Shown piece by piece: positions 36,880 to 51,427 of a stretch of 64,000 nt of DNA. Source of the DNA: Syngnathus acus (lineage: Eukaryota > Chordata > Actinopteri > Syngnathiformes > Syngnathidae); assembly GCF_901709675.1 (NCBI RefSeq), contig NC_051096.1:8027001-8091000 (forward strand), in the 5' to 3' direction. Every line of letters starts with the position of its first letter. Positions within the stretch are counted from its first letter, which is position 1. Under the pieces are notes generated by a model. It was given only the letters and a program-made list of their open reading frames with translations. It was not told the origin of the DNA and ran no database searches. The position numbers and the translations under genes were made by a program.

Positions 36880-37140
36880 ATTAGGGTGCCATCAATGTCA
36901 CGGCTCATACATTTTGATGCAGGGTTAATGTGAATTTAAATGGGTTGATATGCGCTTCGGCCGATTAATCACGACCCCCCTGATTTGATTTTGTATCTCC
37001 CTTGGTGAGCTAATATTCCAAAGATTAAAGTTTCATGTGGCGCTATAATAAAAATGTATTATTAACATTGAAAACGGGGATGCTGGCCTTACCTCTGTTC
37101 CCGAGTAAGCTTTTCGCCTCGCATATATAATATGCATAGC
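36880..37140. other. Candidate conserved non-coding segment
   Basis: Repeat-free sequence with several homeodomain-like TAAT/ATTA cores (for example GGTTAATGTGAATTTAAATG and CGATTAATCACG) and no open frame. It lies in the large upstream intron. Conservation cannot be judged from one sequence, so this is only a guess. Confidence 0.2.
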
Positions 37141-37954
37141 GTACATGTGAAGCTTTATATTAGAGGTGCAAAGAAAAAAATCATCAAAGCAGCTGCCTCA
37201 GTGAAGACAACATTCACAAATGTCTTCCCACTTTCATAATACATTTTCCTCTCCGTAACCTTTGTATTTTTCCATTAGTCTGTTTGCATCAACTGCTCAT
37301 TGTATTGTTGCTGGGGTAAATGTGTCTTATAAATCATTCATGATATAATTTCTGAGATTGAATTTCTTTTTTTTTTCCTCCCCTGACTGAGATCATGGCA
37401 TGGCACAGAGTGCTGCTGAGAGTTCTGAGGAGGAGGAAGGGAAGCATTGAAAAGAAATGCTGATGAGCAATTGGATTTCCACTTTTAACCTATGTGGAAA
37501 CTCTCATAGACTGAATCTAAACTAAATTGTGTCATCAACACATCATTTAAATACTCAATGGGAAGGCTGAAAATGCAAAGAAATTCCAACAGATCACTCT
37601 GCTGGATGATTTTGACATAATCATTGCAGGTTTACTTCAATTTGATGTGATTTTTGAGCCAGGACTGTATCAAATGGTTTTATAATACACATGGAGACAA
37701 AGCCTCTTAAGAATCTCTTTGTGCAAAAAGTTGTCCTTGTTTAGCTTGCATCTTGTATTGTATTGGCTTACTCTGCTGAAAAATATATGTGCGGTCTTAC
37801 ATAACTAACTTTACGAAAGAGGTCACGTCGGGGGTAAAGGAACTTCGCAGTATTGTATTCGTCAAAATCCAGATGGCTTTAGGAATTGTTTGTATTCATT
37901 TTAGAGCTTCATTTACATACCATCGTGCACGGCAAAAAATAATAATGCCACTAT

Positions 37955-38005
37955 CAGGGATTGGCCGGCATCCAGACCAGGTTGTATGCCTCTCGCCCCA
38001 AAGTC
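37955..38005 (+). repeat. Dispersed fish repeat, short 3' fragment
   Basis: GGGATTGGCCGGCATCCAGA followed by CCAGGTTGTATGCCTCTCGC is another piece of the GATTGGCTGGC...CCAGGGTGTA...CTCTCGCCC repeat tail. The remaining tail is missing or too diverged. Confidence 0.5.
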
Positions 38006-39342
38006 CGCTGCTGATATAATTGAATTGAATGAGGGAGAAGTGTGTCTAGGAAGAAAATATGCACCAGCAGCATTTGAATCTTTTCTCTTCAGAGATGTGT
38101 CCTTTTCAAAAGTCATCCACCATGAGTTCAGCACATCATCAATTCACCATGCAAGCTCAGTTCGTGGTCCATGGGTCAAATGAGCCGTAGCAGTGACTCC
38201 ACTCATATGAGGAATATGCTCAGACAAGCATTGAAGTCAAACTTTACGGTGAGGGAGGAAGGGAAAGTCACATGCGTCGGCTTGAATCTACATTGGGCAA
38301 TCTACATGATTGTCAATGATAAGGCCATGAGAAGCGGGAAAGAACTCGGTTTCCTCTACATCACTCGCTGTCCAAATAAAAGCACAATGCAATTTTCACT
38401 TGTGAATCTAGTGCAAAGTAAATAGCGTAGGCTGTCTGCGTGCTTCACAAACACACTAGGAATAACTACCAGGGGCCACAGACTCATTTGTTATTCCTTA
38501 ATGTGCCACTGCTCGCCAGGGAACAGTAAGCCCGCTGTGTTTTCCAAACGACACCGCAATGTGAGCGTGGCGTGTGGAACTGCAGCAGGAATACTTGGCC
38601 CCGGTTCTGTCACATCAGCGCAGAGAAATAACGCACCGAAAGGCGAGCGCGGCGGAAATATTGAAATACATATTAAAGAATTATTTCTCAATGGGAAACC
38701 GCAACAACAAAAGTAATAAAAAAGCAATATTGGAAGCATTGTGCAGGGAAAGCAACTCTGAGCAAATCAACATTTATGTGGCATCAGTCAAGTTCAGTGG
38801 CGGAAGCGAGGCAATGATTTTCAATTACCAAATGTTGAGGTAGAGTATTAGTCCGCAATTCAATAACACAAACTACTAACAAACAAAACACAATCACACT
38901 GTGTATGCATACAAATGAAAATTCTATTCAGTAGTATTATCTTTTGCAGACTATACTTGCATTGGATATAGAATATTTTAATAGTATATATTTATATTTT
39001 ACACTTATGCATTTGCACTTCTTTGTATGTTTCTGCTGCTCATTTCTTTTTAAATATATTTATACAACACCAGCATACTCAATGTACGATCGACACCTAC
39101 GCCGTTACTATAGCAACATTTTCAGACAAGTAAGTACAGAGCACTGATGGGCGAATGTAACAATCAGGTCAGTTGGAACAAAAAACAATTGAAGTAACTT
39201 ACTGTGTGAAAACAAAACGTGCATATGCGTGTTCAGTCGGGGCATGAAAACGTACATCACGTTAAAAAAGGTTGTAGGCTAGCTTCTTATAAAAGTCATT
39301 CAAGTCTATCGTTTGTAAAAAGAGAAAGAAGATCCATATTCT

Positions 39343-39461
<119 letters not shown>

Positions 39462-42400
39462 AGCTAAAATGAAACTAAGAATGAAACGAGGTTCCACCAT
39501 GTGTTAACAGTTACGGAAACATTTCATGGACATTAAGCGACGTTAATGACACATGACAGAAAATCTGACAATTGAGTCAAATCACCGAATAATAACGATA
39601 TCAACTGCACATCATTTTGTTTTCACTATTTGACAGCTTGCCTTTGGCACAAGGCCACATGTATTCAATCTGGAAAATGAATAGGCGTGCTTGCTGTCTA
39701 AATGACACCACAGTATTCAATTTAAAGCAGGATACTAAAAATAATAGCAAATGCGGGATTATATACAGTATATGCACATTCATTATTATCATTTATGGAA
39801 TGACATGCAACCAAAACAATCCAGTTTATGTTCCTTACACAAAACTCTATTTGCACAAAGAATTGTATATGATTGTGGACCCAAACTCCTCCGAGTGTAT
39901 TTTAGTAAAAGCGTGCTGACCTACATAGCGAGGATGGCTGCTTGTTACACTCTAATTATCACCCTAAATGGTCTGGAAGAAGGGAGGTCCGGCAGGACAC
40001 GTGTTTGTTATGGACACTAGTGAGACTGTGGAACAAAATAACGACCCACACAAAGTGTCCCACTAAGTTCAATGGCCTGATCGTTCCCACTCCATAAAAA
40101 AAAAAAAAAACTCGAGAAACGCTCCTCTGAAAGGAAAGAGGAATACAACAAATAAAGGAACTCAGAAAATAATAAAATGAAGAGGAATTTCGCTTTCATT
40201 TCAGGAAAGATTGAAAATGTCAATCTGTCTTGTTGAGTTTGACGCCTGTTTCAAATTTGTATGTCGAAGTACATCAGCAATAAAGTCGTTTGTTAGTTTT
40301 TCCTGCTGTGAAATTTAAACAAAACTTCCGATATTTTTATGATCCAAATTAAGATTTACTGCATAAAAATAGTCCCTTAAATGAAATATGTGAACGTAGC
40401 ATAGCAGCCCTCGACAAAGCAAACTTAAAAGAACATTTCCAATCATACACCAATGCAATTTGACTGAGAGAAAATCTTTTTGTGACTTCAATAGAATATC
40501 CGGGAAAGGGTTAAATGACGTGAAATTAGAGCAGAGGAGACAGAATCCGAATAAGGCTTTTGCACACCATTAGCCGAGACTTGTTGTCAAGAAAACATTT
40601 GAGGACTGGTGACGCAGATTGTAAAATAAGGATAAAGAAGGGTCACCTTATCCAGAGGTCACGGTGACTCGGGAGTTAAGCGTCAGAGGAGAACCACGCC
40701 GAGTGACATTCAGCAAACATTCGTCCTTTGACGTCAACACCTGCTGTAAGACTCCAGATAATTAACTGTCATACGCACCTCAGCGGGGTTTAGCATTTCC
40801 ATAATCACTCCATTTATCACTGCCACACAAAACACAATATCACTCTGTCAAAGTTTCACTCCATTATTCAAGATCTGTTGTTTGAATGTCAAAGAGTTGG
40901 AATCAGAAAGCAAGTTAATGGAGACGCCGTTAGGAAGGCCCGTTGAACAGGACTGCACAATAAACACAGAAAAACTCGGCAACTTTACAAATCATCCAAC
41001 AAACTATCTGGTCGGTGTGTTATCCGCACGGAAACTAATGAGCGCTTTAATCTAGGGATCTGGATCATTAAAAGAGCTCGGCGTTTGATGCCAAAATTGA
41101 CTTTCATCTCGGTGCGGCGACGGCTGATTAGCTCACGCAGGTTAACATGCGCGGCTGTGGAAAATGTTGGAAGATCATTAGATGTAATGAGTGGACATCA
41201 GGACTGCAAATTCCAGCTTTTCCTAATCTCTGACGGTTGTTGTGGACAATTTGGTCGAACCGGGCCATCAATGGCGTGTGACGGCGGGCGGCAGGAAGTC
41301 CCTCGAAGGTTATTGCCATTCAGATCACGTCTGCTTGATTGATTAAGGCGCAGGCACACGGATTTGGAGCTTGGCGGAAATGTGTGTTGGATTCCAGATG
41401 GATTTCATTCAGAAATGGGAAAAGTGGGAATCGTTGTAGAAATCAATTCGGTGAATGCATTACTATTATTGTTATATTTTTGAAATCACCCCACAGGTTT
41501 ATACATTATTTAAGTTTGTTGCAAGACTGGTGTTATACATTTAATATATTTTCACCAAGGCACATTTCGAGATGTTTTCAAACTTCATTTACGTACATCC
41601 TAGAAAATACAGTGAAAGAGTTACAGATGAGAGAATGGACAGAAAGCCAAGTATGACTTTCAATGGATTGACATGTCCATGGAAAGGTATTGATTTCCAA
41701 TCGGATACTTTCCCCAAAGAGTCTAAGAATCCGTCACAGTCAGATTAAAGTATTTACATGTATTTGAAAAGCTTAGCGTCAATCAATGAAATGTAATTGC
41801 TTCTTTGGAGGGAAGTGCTTATCCGCACATATGCATTGAATGTCAAAAGAAATTATACGGGAGACGGGAGGCGTCAAAACATACATTTGAAGAGAAGGAA
41901 GGGAATTGTTTGTCCTTTTATGAGACAAACCAAGGGGATTAAGGTTGATCACGTCATAGTGTGATTAACAACACCTCCGTCCCGCCATTAGGCTGACCTT
42001 GTTAAGTGTGTGAGGTGATTACATGGTGTGTCACCATCAAGCGCTTCCACCATTAGTACTTCCAGGCCATTTACAGCTGTTGCACATCTTTTTTTTATCT
42101 GGATGTTCTTAGGGGCACAACAACATCCCCTCGCTCTTTAAAAAGTAGGCACAGTATTTGACTTTGTACTTCATTTTGTTCGCGCTCACCTCCCTGGCTG
42201 CTCTACTCGGAGTAATTAGAAGCAGACGATTCTAGCTTAATTGGAAAGGAATGCAGAAGGGGGCTACAGGGCACGAGGAAATCAGAACACCAGACAGTAG
42301 GTAAACACGGCAGAGGGCGGACAGTGAATTACCGCATGAGTAGAATCTGTGATAAACATATTACAAGGCTTGGTCGAGTCTAAAAAAAAATCCAATAAGG

Positions 42401-45400
42401 CCTTGGATGAAATTCATGCCACTTTTCACACAGTGTGCTTTCAGCTCTGCAATGACTTCATAGTGAGGAGGATAGACTGAGAGCAATACATATTGCATGA
42501 TGAAAGTTTGATATACACTTGACAACAAAGGGACAGAATATTAAAGGTTAGAATCCATTGGTAAGAGGGCAAGTTTCATTTAAACTGTGCCAGAAGCCAA
42601 TTCCAAGTTGAAAGCAACTGCAAGAGAGCAAGGGAAAGCCAATGAGAGTGAGAAGAAGGAGGGGCTGGTTTTCATTCCTCTGAAAGTCACAGCTGAAAGT
42701 CAGGCCTGATTGTTTGCTGTTTGGATGCTGCTTTCACTGATGCGTGGGAAGAGTGGAAGATTCCCTGGAGGCGCTGGAGGGAGGCTTAATGAAGGCAACA
42801 GACACATACCCACTCAAGAGCAGGGACTTCCTCATTTACTCCATACCCACAAGGGGGGTGTTCTATGTAGCATTTGACCTCCTTAACAGGAGGGGGCACT
42901 GTTTCCAATAATTGGACTGTTTGGTTTGGACGCACAGAACATTACCGACTTTCGTTAAAGGCGTCACAGTGGATCCTCGTGCAAAACACATGTCCTAGCA
43001 GCGTCAAAGCTGTCTTCAATGGGAACTTGCCATATCCAATGAGGCGGCCATATTGGAAGTCGCAAAAGACAGATTTACAGAACTTCAATATGACTTTAGG
43101 TGTATATCGCACAAGAATAAACGGTCGAAATATTTATTTCAATTTTTGTGGTAACACCCCAGTGCATCCATCCATCCATCTCTTAATCTCTCAGCTTTAG
43201 GTTTGTAGATTGTTGGTTGAAGCTCTTTTGTTTTGGCCTGCTGCTGGCCTCCTCTTGCGATGCTCCCTAAATCTGCGCGTAATTAGTGCGGTGTGACCAG
43301 GTTCCCTAGCCGACACAAAAAACTCATTAAATTCCACCGACCTGCTTTTTCTCGGGCATGGTCTCCTTGCCCCATATTAATCTTCCTTCCAACCCGTGCT
43401 TTAATTCTGAGCAAGTTTTTTTTCTTCTTTTTTATGGGAATAATGGCTTCTTCTACCATACGATAACATGCATCATGTATATTCCATTCCCCCCCCCATT
43501 CAACACTTCCAATGCGGTGATCCAAGGTCAGGTCTAATGAGTATCTGAATGATAAGACGCCACGTGTTACAGTTCCCCGATGAGTGTAGCAGGTTGGGAG
43601 TGAGATGAGTGCATTTGCTCCTCGCCCCCCTCCCTTCTGTCTTTGTCACTTCTCTCTGTACTTGCCTTCATTTCTAGACAATGGCCTTGCTCATTTCCGG
43701 ACTCCCTCCCGCAGTCTTCCTCGCGACAAACAGGGCCACACAAACAAGGTCATTGAGACTGCTGTGAGAGGAAGATGTATCATTTACTGGGAGATGGATG
43801 ACATGATGTCTCGGCGAAAAGCTTTTATTTTGACCAGAAGTATTACTGCAAGCCTCCGGCTCTCTCCCCACCCTTTTCCCTAATTGAACAAGGAGGCAAA
43901 AGACAACTAGCACTTGCGCTGCAAAGGAAATTGCCTCTTCAGTGGTGTGAAAAATACACAATTTATTGCTGAAACATTGCTGCGTTCTTTCAACAGCCTG
44001 GCCTAAGAGGGCTCACAATCGAGTGAGCAAATTGACAAGGGACAACCTCGATGGCCTGCAAACCACCCACAATTGACTTGTATTGGCTTGTATTTGACAG
44101 GTTGCTTAAGATTGCTGTGGGACGAAATGTTCCTTTCTTTCCACTGTCTTGGTGGTAAATGGAGACAACCTATTACTTTGGTCCTAGCAGTAAGGGTACA
44201 AAATAATTCTCCAACCTTTCCATGACAACCTTAGCTGGGCTGGGATATTTGACAAACATTAAAAGCTTGACACGAAAAGAAATCATGAAGAATATAATTT
44301 TTCAATAAGATGATGTGGATTGCGGCATCGTTGTTATTCTTCTCTGAGTGACAGCATTGTGAAAGAGCGTTAAGTGGCGGATACGTGTGACGTGCCCGAC
44401 TTCAAAGTCGACACTGCTAGTGTGGAGGAAAGAGCGGCAATGTAGCCCCATCACGGCTCAAGTGACAGCTCCTGCAGGGCTCTTGGACCAGACAAGTGCA
44501 GCCGTTGATCCCGTGGGCTCCACAGCACAGCTGCCAGATATGGCGGGATGTGAGTGTGTGACAGCAGGATATCAAAACCGCCATCCCGGGAAGACAAACC
44601 TCACAAGGCTTTGGCAGAGGAGCAGCGACTGCAGCATTTGCGCCTATAGCATTTATTTAACCTCTCAGATGGGTGAGTGCTTGCATTAGACTGACATTTG
44701 CCTCTGGCTGCTCGCTGCTGTCAAATTAGCAGCACTAGTCCTGCTTTTATAGAATTTATGATTTCATTTAGCAATGCTCCATTCCCTTGAATTTGTTTGC
44801 TAGCCCTGTGCTGTCCGAATTTCACGCATGGGCTCGAGAAGAAGCAATAAATGATGTTCACATGGTTTCAAATGAAATGGAAAGAAAATAATACAAAGCT
44901 TTATCATGCTATTTTGTGATGGCCGTCCTGAACCTTTCCACATTATATTTATATATATGAATATTCTATTTTATATATATTACATTTTATATATTTAAAG
45001 TGTAAATCAACAACAACAACCACCAGTCTAAACTCGCTAGAACATGCAAAAATCTCTGAGTTGACGTCTCCTTTAATAGTCACTGATGTCAACGTGTTTC
45101 ATTAAATTGCAGTATGCTAATGCAGCTATCACCCCCGGATGGTGCAAATGCAAACCATCATTACATCACCGTGGCAACCCAAAATGAACTGTATAGCTCG
45201 GTGGGAATGTGTCTTGTCAGCCCTGTAATTTAAAAATAATTTCTCCATCAGAAACATAATTAACTGCATTAGTAGCTGAGACTATGAAAGGACACAGTGT
45301 AAAAATGCCCAAAGCTGGGAAAAAAGAGAGTAAATGTTACGCAGAGCCTATTAAAAAAGCCCAAAATGATCTACAGCTGGGACACCAAAGCGCATATTGA

Positions 45401-47906
45401 AGCAAGACAAGTTCAAACTGCAGGATATGGACTTTTCCAGCTCCCATGGCTCTTGTTCCCGTGTTAAGTCCATTCAGGCCATTAGTAATTGCCTTTTGCT
45501 AATGTCTAAAGCTAGCCAGGCAGGTAGCCATCCCCGCTTGTAGTCATGCTACACCCTTTCAGGTCTCACTGACTGTGATGGTGACCGGAGACAGGGATTG
45601 CAGGCTAAGGCCCTCAAGGGACTCATTAGTGAGCAGAGGAGCTATTTGAGGGCAGCGTATGGAAGAGAAGAGTACAGAGCACAGTGAGGTGAGGTGGGTT
45701 TTCTTTTTTTTTTTGTAAAGTCTTTTTTCTCTATTCCAAGAGAAAACAATACCCAGAAGTGTGCAGCTACACCGGCCGGTCGAGAGTCTTGTTGCTTGTG
45801 CTTGTTCTGGGCGGGTCACATGGATTAAATGACGTTATATGATGAAAGCATTGAAATGTGGCTTGTTGTGCCTACTGATTAAAGAAATCCTTTAAGACAA
45901 ACTCCGTACGGAATGTTAAAAACTGTCATTCTGACATTGCATTTCCTCACGTGTGCAACAGTAATTCCATCAACAAATCAACTTTCCATTCCTATTATGT
46001 GAGATGAAGAAAACAAAATCACCAAGGTAGAAAGAGCCTGAGCGTAAGTTGTTCGTTAACTGGTAAGCTCTTTTAAAAAAAAGAAAAAGACCTCCAGCCT
46101 TTACATTCTTCTAAAGCCATGCCTTTCATGCCAAGTCTGCTTTCAATATCAAAGCTCTTTGGGGAGAGCCTCTGGTGAGATAATAACAAAGGGAAGGGGA
46201 CTTTAGCGAAAATGGAAGACCTGTAAAACGAGGGAGAGATGAGGAGAACTAGATACTGGAACAGGAGCATATCAGTTATTTTATTTATTTTTTATTTTAT
46301 TCTTCATTATATATATATTTTTCATTTATTTGTCTATCTATTTATTTACTGATTTGGTACAAACCACACGAAATTGATAGCACCCCGAAAAATATGAACA
46401 TGACTCAAATCCGGATAAAACGTGACAAATCAGAAAGAGGCTCAATTTCTGCCTTTTTTTGTTGTTGCGGGTAATAATGCTGATGATTGCGTGTGTACGT
46501 GCAGAGAACACCTGGATGTAGTTTTCCACAAGCTGTGGCTAGGAAGTTTATAAATGTAGCATGCTTGCTGATCTGGATGCCCATAAGCACATTTATCTGT
46601 AACCTGCAAACCATTTAGCAAATGTAATGCATTTGAATATCCACATCAACAAGCCAGGCCATTTTCATATTATAGCCATCTGATTTCTTCTATGTTAAAG
46701 AGCTATCATCCTACCCGAGGCTTGCAATTGCGTGAGAAGAATGCAAAAACCGCCACAACAAATAATTAAGAATTGCAGCTGATGAAAAATGTTCCAGGAA
46801 GTGCATTTGAACAACAATTTCAGTTGTTACAGACTTTCTTTTGTTAGGCTGCTGCTGCTGCTGCATCATTTGGTGCATTAAGTGTCAGCTACTGAAAATG
46901 CAAAACGGGCAGCTGTTGTCAGACAAAAGCAAAAACGTCGCCGTGCGGTTCTGTTCTCGGCTGTTTTTTTTCATCTGATCTAATTTGCTCTCTGTCTCGA
47001 GCACATTGAAGCCATTGTGACTTATCTTGCTCAACATACGGTATCCAATGTTAAACCCGCTTTAGGATAAAAGAAGCTACACACGCCAAAACATTCAAGC
47101 GGAGCACGAGACGAAGGACAATCCTTCAGGGACACGCCAGCCATGGCAGATTGAAGTGGAAGGCCACTGGCTGACCGTGATCCCGTCTTGAACAAATTTG
47201 AGAGAGGGACGACATGTTTTTCCTCTCGCTTGCATTTTAAGCAAACAGGAGCCATGCGGGAGGCATTGACCTGCCTTGCATCCTCTCATTATCACTCGCC
47301 GCTATGCCGTAAACAACACCCTCCAGGCAGCGACACCGAGGGGAGTCCCCAACCAACCGGAGGAAAAGGCTGTGCTCATAATTGGCATTTAATGCATCTG
47401 TGCATATTATACCGCCAGCCCTGCATACAAAAAAAAAAAAAAAGAGGAATTGTATATACAAAAGGAATGATTGAAATAAGCATTAAGAACACAAAAGAAA
47501 TTCATTCATTACAACAAGCATTTTGTTTTTTCTTTGCCAAGAAAATGTACGTGGCTGACAATCAGTAGACTAGCTTACGGAATGAAATCCTGAAAATGGA
47601 CAACCGTAACCTTGGAAAAGATGCAGTATTCATAACCACCCACGCTACGTAGTATATACACACTCAGCGGTGGAAATTCAAAAACAGTTAGATGTCTGTC
47701 AGTTCCCCTTGCAGAAGAACAAAACCTCCTGAGGCAACACAATGGCACTTTACGTCTTTTGTGTTTCTGACTGGCAGTATACACAAGAGAGAAAAAAATG
47801 TGAGTTTTCCCTCCGGGAGGGAGTTCACGGCATATTGAGTGCTTTTCAAACAGAGGAGGAGGCTTGGCATCTGCGACTGTAAGCAAGATGAGATGCAGGG
47901 AAGTTC

Positions 47907-47926
47907 AGCGAGCGAGCGAGCGAGCG
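47907..47926. repeat. AGCG tetranucleotide repeat
   Basis: Five AGCG units in otherwise unique sequence. Confidence 0.88.
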
Positions 47927-48681
47927 ATCCTGTGTAAAGCCGCTTCGACATACAGCATTACTTAACCATTGATGTGCAGGCCAACTCTGGATTCTGAACT
48001 ACGGTTACACAGGAAGATGCACTCACAGCCACCCACTCTGACAGTCATATCAACACTATTGTCAGGGTTAGGATATTTTCTTAGAGTTTTATTTGTGTAT
48101 ATTAGATAGTTTAGAATATACATCAATTGACATGATTTATTTTCATTCTGGTTATTTTTATTATAGTTCTCGTTTTTATGATGATTTGTCTCTTTTTAGA
48201 GAGGTTTTTTATTTTCATAAAATGACTGGATTATTTTTCCTGAAGGACAAATGCAGGGCATTTATCACTGTGGCAGCCAACGGGTGATGTTTTCCCCAAT
48301 ATCTCCTCCAGTCCACTTCGCTTCCCCACAGCCAGGAAGAGGTTTCAATTAGATGTATATAAAAAAAAAAAAAAAAACACGTGGAGCCTGCAAACCTCCT
48401 ACAAGAAACAAATCAAGACGTCGAATGTCTTTTGCATAACGACGCTAAAATTTGAGTATTCAGCCCGTTTCCTCCCACTCGGCTCCGGCCCGCTTCTAAT
48501 CCAAGGTAGAAGAAAACGTGTCATTTCTCTAATCAATCTGTTCAAGACAGACGAGGCCTCTGAGTATAGCTTCCTTCAAACACTCATTTTATTCCAGCCC
48601 TGCGGTGTGACTGTTGCATCTCACTTCTCTTTTTCAACTGCACAAAGATGGAAAGATGTCAGGGAATGTTACACCCTTGAG

Positions 48682-48698
48682 GTACGTACGTACGTACG
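48682..48698. repeat. GTAC tetranucleotide repeat
   Basis: Four GTAC units. The motif is self-complementary, so the tract can form a small hairpin. Confidence 0.85.
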
Positions 48699-50940
48699 CC
48701 TGAGGTAGGAAGTCAGCCTTAGATGTCTGTAGAAATGGAACAACTGGCAGCTCATTCAGAGTGACAACACACCTTTTAAAAGCTAAACCAATCCAGCCAT
48801 TACGACGACACTGAAGACAAACACGGCAACACAGTGTGAGGATCCCAATGGGGAACACCATTTTAAAATGGAGCCTACAATACCAGGCAATAATCTTCAT
48901 TTGCTATAATCACCATATGGAAATATTTGTCTTATTAATAAAGAAAGAAAAATACACAAGAAGATCAGGAAAGAGCCTAAAGTATGTCACCTGACCTCCG
49001 TTTATGCCGCACTATTAGTCAGTTGAATTAGTATAGCACACTAACATTTTGCATTACCAGGACATTTTTTAATTAGAAATACACATAATGGATTAAAAAC
49101 TACCATTACTTGATGCTCGTTCGAATGTTTATTGTTGCACTCTCAAAATGTCAATTATGGAAAAAGGTAATTAAAGAAGCTAATTGTGATTTTAGGACTT
49201 GTGTGTGTTATTTATGTATTATCTTTGATTGTTTTTCCTTAGACACATACGCACATCCAAATTCATCTCAACCTAGAATCCAGTCTTCTAAAGTGCATGA
49301 AGCCAAATTGAAATATGCATTGTTTTTTTCCTTTTATACAATACTTGATGAAACACAAAGTGCGCACTTTAATCTTTATAATTCAATAGCAAGGCAATGT
49401 AGCCGCTTCAGCATCAAGGATCCAGCCACAAAAGACTGTTTGGCACCACTGAACAATAAGAAAGCTTGCTTATGCTCGCAGAATGTATTCCAAGGTGATA
49501 CAAGGGTCGAGCGATTTATACTGCATCCTGCCACACATTTCTAAAATGAACATTGTGGCTTACAAAATGAAAACTCTACATTAAAAAGTTATCATCCTTT
49601 TAAAATCTCCTCCAAAAAAAAATTGTGTAGCGTGGAGGAAAAAAAAAAGGACTGTTTAATGGTTGTGCTGGCATAGTTGAGAGCAATGACCATCTGGTTT
49701 TGCTGTGTTTACTTCTCTCTGGGTTCAGTCGTAAAAAGTGGATCCAGGCTTTCACATGTAGACACCACAGAAAAGGCCTGCATTCAATCAGCTTTACTGT
49801 CTAATATGAAGAACCAACCCACGTTTGTGTTCTATTACAAAGTGTGACAGTGCCGTGCAGTGTGTAGAGCAGAGTGTGAAATCATAGATAGGCTGGACGC
49901 AACTCCAAGAGTAGACCTCAATTTATTCAGGAAAAAGAGGAGATATAATATCACCAGCACCCCCGCACCACCCCAACCCATCCAATTCAGTAAGTGCTTT
50001 AGCGCACCCACCCACACATACAATAATTACTGCTTTCCTTGGATTAAAACATCTTATTTTTGGTAATGAAAATAGCAGCTGTTTCCGTGGACAATCCCAC
50101 CAGCCGGATACAGGCCTGCCGACCCACAATGTGATGTGATGCTGCGACATGACAGAGAGAGGTCATGTGTGAAATTTAATCCAAATATTTCTTTCTATAC
50201 GTATTATTTTGTATTCATTATATTATCGCTTTATTTTATTTGTTTCGATTTTTCGAGTATATGTCTAGTGCAAAATAAAATAATGTCAAAAAACCTGAGG
50301 CTGGATTATGATATAGAGGAAATCTGAAGGTGGTGACGAGCAACCAAATGAGAAGAGAGGACAACAATAACATTTATAACCTCAGCAATGAGTGCAGAAC
50401 CAGAGAATCTAAGATGACCATGGCCGCACAGACTGAAGTAGTTGTGCCCATGCCAGTCTTCCAGTGATGAGGTCATAGCATTGAAAAGCTTGTGGGCGGC
50501 CATTTAGTCATGAACTTGATCCATCCATCATGTTGTTTGGAGGATAAATTTAAAGCGAGTAGCATAGGACATGCCATTCATTAGTCGTAAAGGGTGTCGT
50601 CCAATATTTGATCTGAGCGAGAGAGCGTCTTGGAAGTATTTTACTCCGAGCAGTAAATCCAGCTAACGACTGCCATTACCGTTGTGTTTATTTACTGGGA
50701 AAAATTAAGGTAGGATTAAAAGAGTGCAGCTTGCTCTTTTTATAGGTCGTTACCATCTGCCACCTTCTACATCAGTCCTATATTTTCCTTTTCTTCCCAT
50801 TCCCGAAGGCTGTTTTCTTCCACAACATCTCATCCAAACAATCGCAAATCTTCACCAACATCTCAAAGAAACAATCGCTTCCAAACTCCAATGTGTCCCA
50901 TGGTGAGAGTTCATCCATTTCTTGAAGACAATTTGTAATT

Positions 50941-51044
50941 TCAGTATTGACACATGAAGTCGATGCACAATTTGTCTTTGCGGGCCACATAAAATGATTT
51001 GGCGGGCCGTATCAGGCCCGCGGGCCTTGAGTTTAACATCTATG
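50941..51044 (+). mobile_element. hAT-Charlie element, terminal fragment
   Basis: The stretch GCGGGCCACATAAAATGATT, then GGCGGGCCGTATCAGGCCCG and CGGGCCTTGAGTTTAACATC, is the well-known end of vertebrate hAT-Charlie transposons. These finish ...GGCCTTGAGTTTGACACCCCTG. The last bases here are mutated (ending ATCTATG), so this is an old copy. The matching opposite end was not found nearby. Confidence 0.75.
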
Positions 51045-51410
51045 ATTTAAGCATTGTGCTGAAATATTCAAACTTCACAAGGCTATTAAAGTCTAAACAA
51101 AGGTGGCAGATTCTCAAAGGGGTCATATATATATATGTTTTTTTCCACAACTCCATGTCATCCAAGTGTTGTCTAAAATCAGTTGAAGGCGAAATGGGCA
51201 GAAGTAGCTCGTGGGAATCGAACTCCAAACTTCTCTGGTAATATTCTGAAGCGTATTGCATGATTACTGCAGCACGTAGCCGACCGAAAAATGTCACCCT
51301 GCCCTTTCCTCTTGTCACAAAGATCCCGTCAGAGTCCTGGGGGCACTAACTAATTACTCTTCACTGTGCCTGCCATATAGGCGGACGTGGCCACATGTGT
51401 GTATGTCACT

Positions 51411-51427
51411 GTGTGTGTGTGTGTGTG
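51411..51427. repeat. GT dinucleotide microsatellite, short
   Basis: About eight GT units within a wider GT-rich stretch. Confidence 0.85.

Noticed and set aside
49110-49544. 144-residue open frame on the plus strand
   Set aside because: AT-rich, no motif, no start context and no homologous feel. It is likely chance.
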